From Pomacea canaliculata (Eukaryota > Mollusca > Gastropoda > Architaenioglossa > Ampullariidae), in assembly GCF_003073045.1 (NCBI RefSeq), contig NC_037596.1, positions 15,524,550-15,588,549 on the forward strand: a DNA stretch of 64,000 bases, given 5' to 3'. Both the position numbers and the translations under genes were made by a program. Under the pieces are notes generated by a model. It searched no databases. It was not told where the DNA came from and was given only the letters and a program-made list of their open reading frames with translations. Every line of letters starts with the position of its first letter. Position 1 is the stretch's first letter. Shown piece after piece: positions 62,901-64,000 of this stretch.

Positions 62901-63795
62901 GGCAGACGGGAGGTACTATTAATATTCTTTGGCTCCCCTTCAAAGATTTGCTCAAAGCACTTTATATAAATCATAAATAAACCAAATCATCAACAAGTAT
63001 GCACCCATACTCGCCTACAGCAGGAGTTTTCACCTCCACACACTATGGTACCAGTGGACGAACAGCTGAATACCCGCGAGTAAAATTTCAACCGGAATTA
63101 AAAATAAATATATCTATTAACCAACAACGTTAACAGTTACTATTGATACTCCGTTTTAAAGAGCACTATAAAACATTTACGTTGTGTAAATTTTAAGAAA
63201 TATCTTTTTTTTTACTTGTAGTAAAATCAAATTAATTTTTTAACTAAATGCGACAAAAAATTTACTTATCAGGAATTAGGTCAACCATTAGAAATTAACA
63301 AAACAAGTTAATTCCACAATATAAACAAATATAAACTACCAAACAAACATATATTTTATTAGAATATAAATTGGAAATTAAATATTACTGTTTTCTTCCT
63401 ATTTTTAGTTGTTAGAGTACAAATGTTGAATTGAGTAACCGGTAACCGACTCTATCATGGGGCTTGAGCACAGAAACTTTGCACATAACCAAATATCTGA
63501 TTGGTTGACATTTTCTGTCTTTAAAGGGAAGTAATCTATAATGGAACAATTCCTAAAGGTTCAAGTACTTGTCTCCCTTATGTATTTATTCATATGCGCA
63601 GAGAACAACATGTTCTAAATTGCTACTCCTAGTAGACATATCTGTCTTACTCGTGCCAGGCTTGGAGTAGGTCAACTCTGACCTATTCGTCAGATCCGAG
63701 ATAGGAGCGTCCTTTTCATGGACAGGTAAAGACGACATACACTCACCTGGTGCCACTAGATGTAGCGGAATAATGAAAAAAAAAATAAGTTGCAT
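58436..63795 (-). CDS. S4: split-Ig receptor with altered cysteines
   Basis: Exons in gene order are 63795-63747 (signal peptide MQLIFFFIIPLHLVAPG, 49 bp), 62856-62740, 60782-60510, 60050-59946 (transmembrane), 59471-59453 (19 bp) and 58646-58436 (tail). They total 774 bp, or 257 aa. Half-domain 1 begins GSMETEYDS, with Tyr where S1-S3 have Cys. It then has LNCIFPEN and DFAVYLYNENG. Half 2 has VDCAWVEDKLAC, but GTYKC of S2/S3 is replaced by KIGYTLSG, so that Cys is lost. The membrane span includes GLVIGLVIGTSPAIVLSLIT and is followed by RKEVCK. The 70-residue tail has VKDYVVIF (Tyr about 217) and APLNIQSE, both related to the S3 tail module. An LTR-like element lies in the intron between the half-domains. 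A large ATT tract lies just downstream of the membrane exon. Confidence 0.83.
59358..59389 (+). repeat. (GAT)n microsatellite
   Basis: This is an uninterrupted GATGAT run in an S4 intron. Confidence 0.9.
59838..59901 (+). repeat. (ATT)n microsatellite
   Basis: About 20 perfect ATT units lie just downstream (on the minus strand) of the S4 membrane exon. Confidence 0.95.
61092..62457 (+). mobile_element. LTR-like element fossil in S4 intron
   Basis: This is a sharply GC-richer block inside an AT-rich intron. Its right end, GTTACGCGACA, is identical over 11 bases to the right end of the solo LTR at 48007-49548, suggesting a related family. The left end is placed at TGTCTCAC on composition and the TG rule, without a convincing target duplication. 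An internal GTTGCGGAATGGTAG is repeated in tandem near 61240-61260. No coding domain is seen. Confidence 0.4.
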
Positions 63796-64000
63796 CTTGC
63801 CAAGGGCGATGAAAGGGGCTTTTGAACAATGTAGCAAATGGAATAACTGCAAGAAGATAAAAAGTAACAATCAAATTAGTATTGTTTAATGCTGATTGAA
63901 CAGATAAATCAAGAAAAGAAGCGATCATTTAACAACACAGTTAAAAATTTTCGATGATAAGGGGATTCTGCTAACCCTTAGTAACAGAGATTCGGGTAAC
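63796..64000. other. Upstream of S4
   Basis: This is non-coding AT-rich sequence that should include the S4 promoter. I see no clear TATA-type or initiator element that I would defend. Confidence 0.4.

Overview
The window is eukaryotic: AT-rich, rich in introns, full of microsatellites and scattered with SINE-, LINE-, MITE- and LTR-type repeats. Gene style, repeat types and a LINE reverse transcriptase with an AFDRVWHE block suggest an invertebrate, most likely a mollusc. That assignment is inference; nothing here names the species.

Nine gene models can be built by joining exons at GT/AG sites with matching phase. They fall into two families of small immunoglobulin-like proteins, none of which I recognise as a named gene. 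The 'T' (tri-Ig) family has a signal-peptide exon followed by one exon per Ig-like domain: D1 of 348-360 bp, D2 of exactly 288 bp and D3 of 300-306 bp. Its members are T1 (+, 2758-4820), T2 (-, 12507-16253), T3 (+, 18822-20987), T4 (+, 45706-49809) and T5 (-, 54046-55513). The 'S' (split-Ig) family has a signal-peptide exon, one Ig-like domain split over two exons, a transmembrane exon, a 19-bp micro-exon and a last cytoplasmic exon. Its members are S1 (+, 9060-10705), S2 (+, 24790-28653), S3 (+, 37579-41982) and S4 (-, 58436-63795). The complete models S2, S3, S4 and T2 each sum to a whole number of codons (205, 350, 257 and 238 aa).

Layout: T1 then S1 (+); T2 alone (-); T3 then S2 (+); a repeat-rich gap at 28.7-37.5 kb with long imperfect direct duplications; S3 then T4 (+) facing T5 then S4 (-). 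The last four genes form a mirror-image block. Two solo-LTR fossils in opposite orientation lie just downstream of the T4 and T5 ectodomain exons, at 48.0-49.5 and 52.2-53.7 kb.

How they may work together: S proteins and T2 look like type I membrane receptors. T1, T3 and T4 have signal peptides and Ig-like domains, but I find no transmembrane exon for them, so they may be secreted. T2 is the striking case: one Ig domain, one membrane span and a tail with a canonical ITIM (LVYGEL) and, 23 residues later, an ITSM-like motif (TQYSNI). This is the layout of vertebrate inhibitory immune receptors. S3 carries a duplicated tail module ending in EY..IF, and S4 carries a related DY..IF. The best overall reading is an expanding cluster of paired secreted and membrane Ig-like recognition genes, possibly an innate-immune or allorecognition locus. 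The gene structures are seen in the sequence; the immune role is inference.
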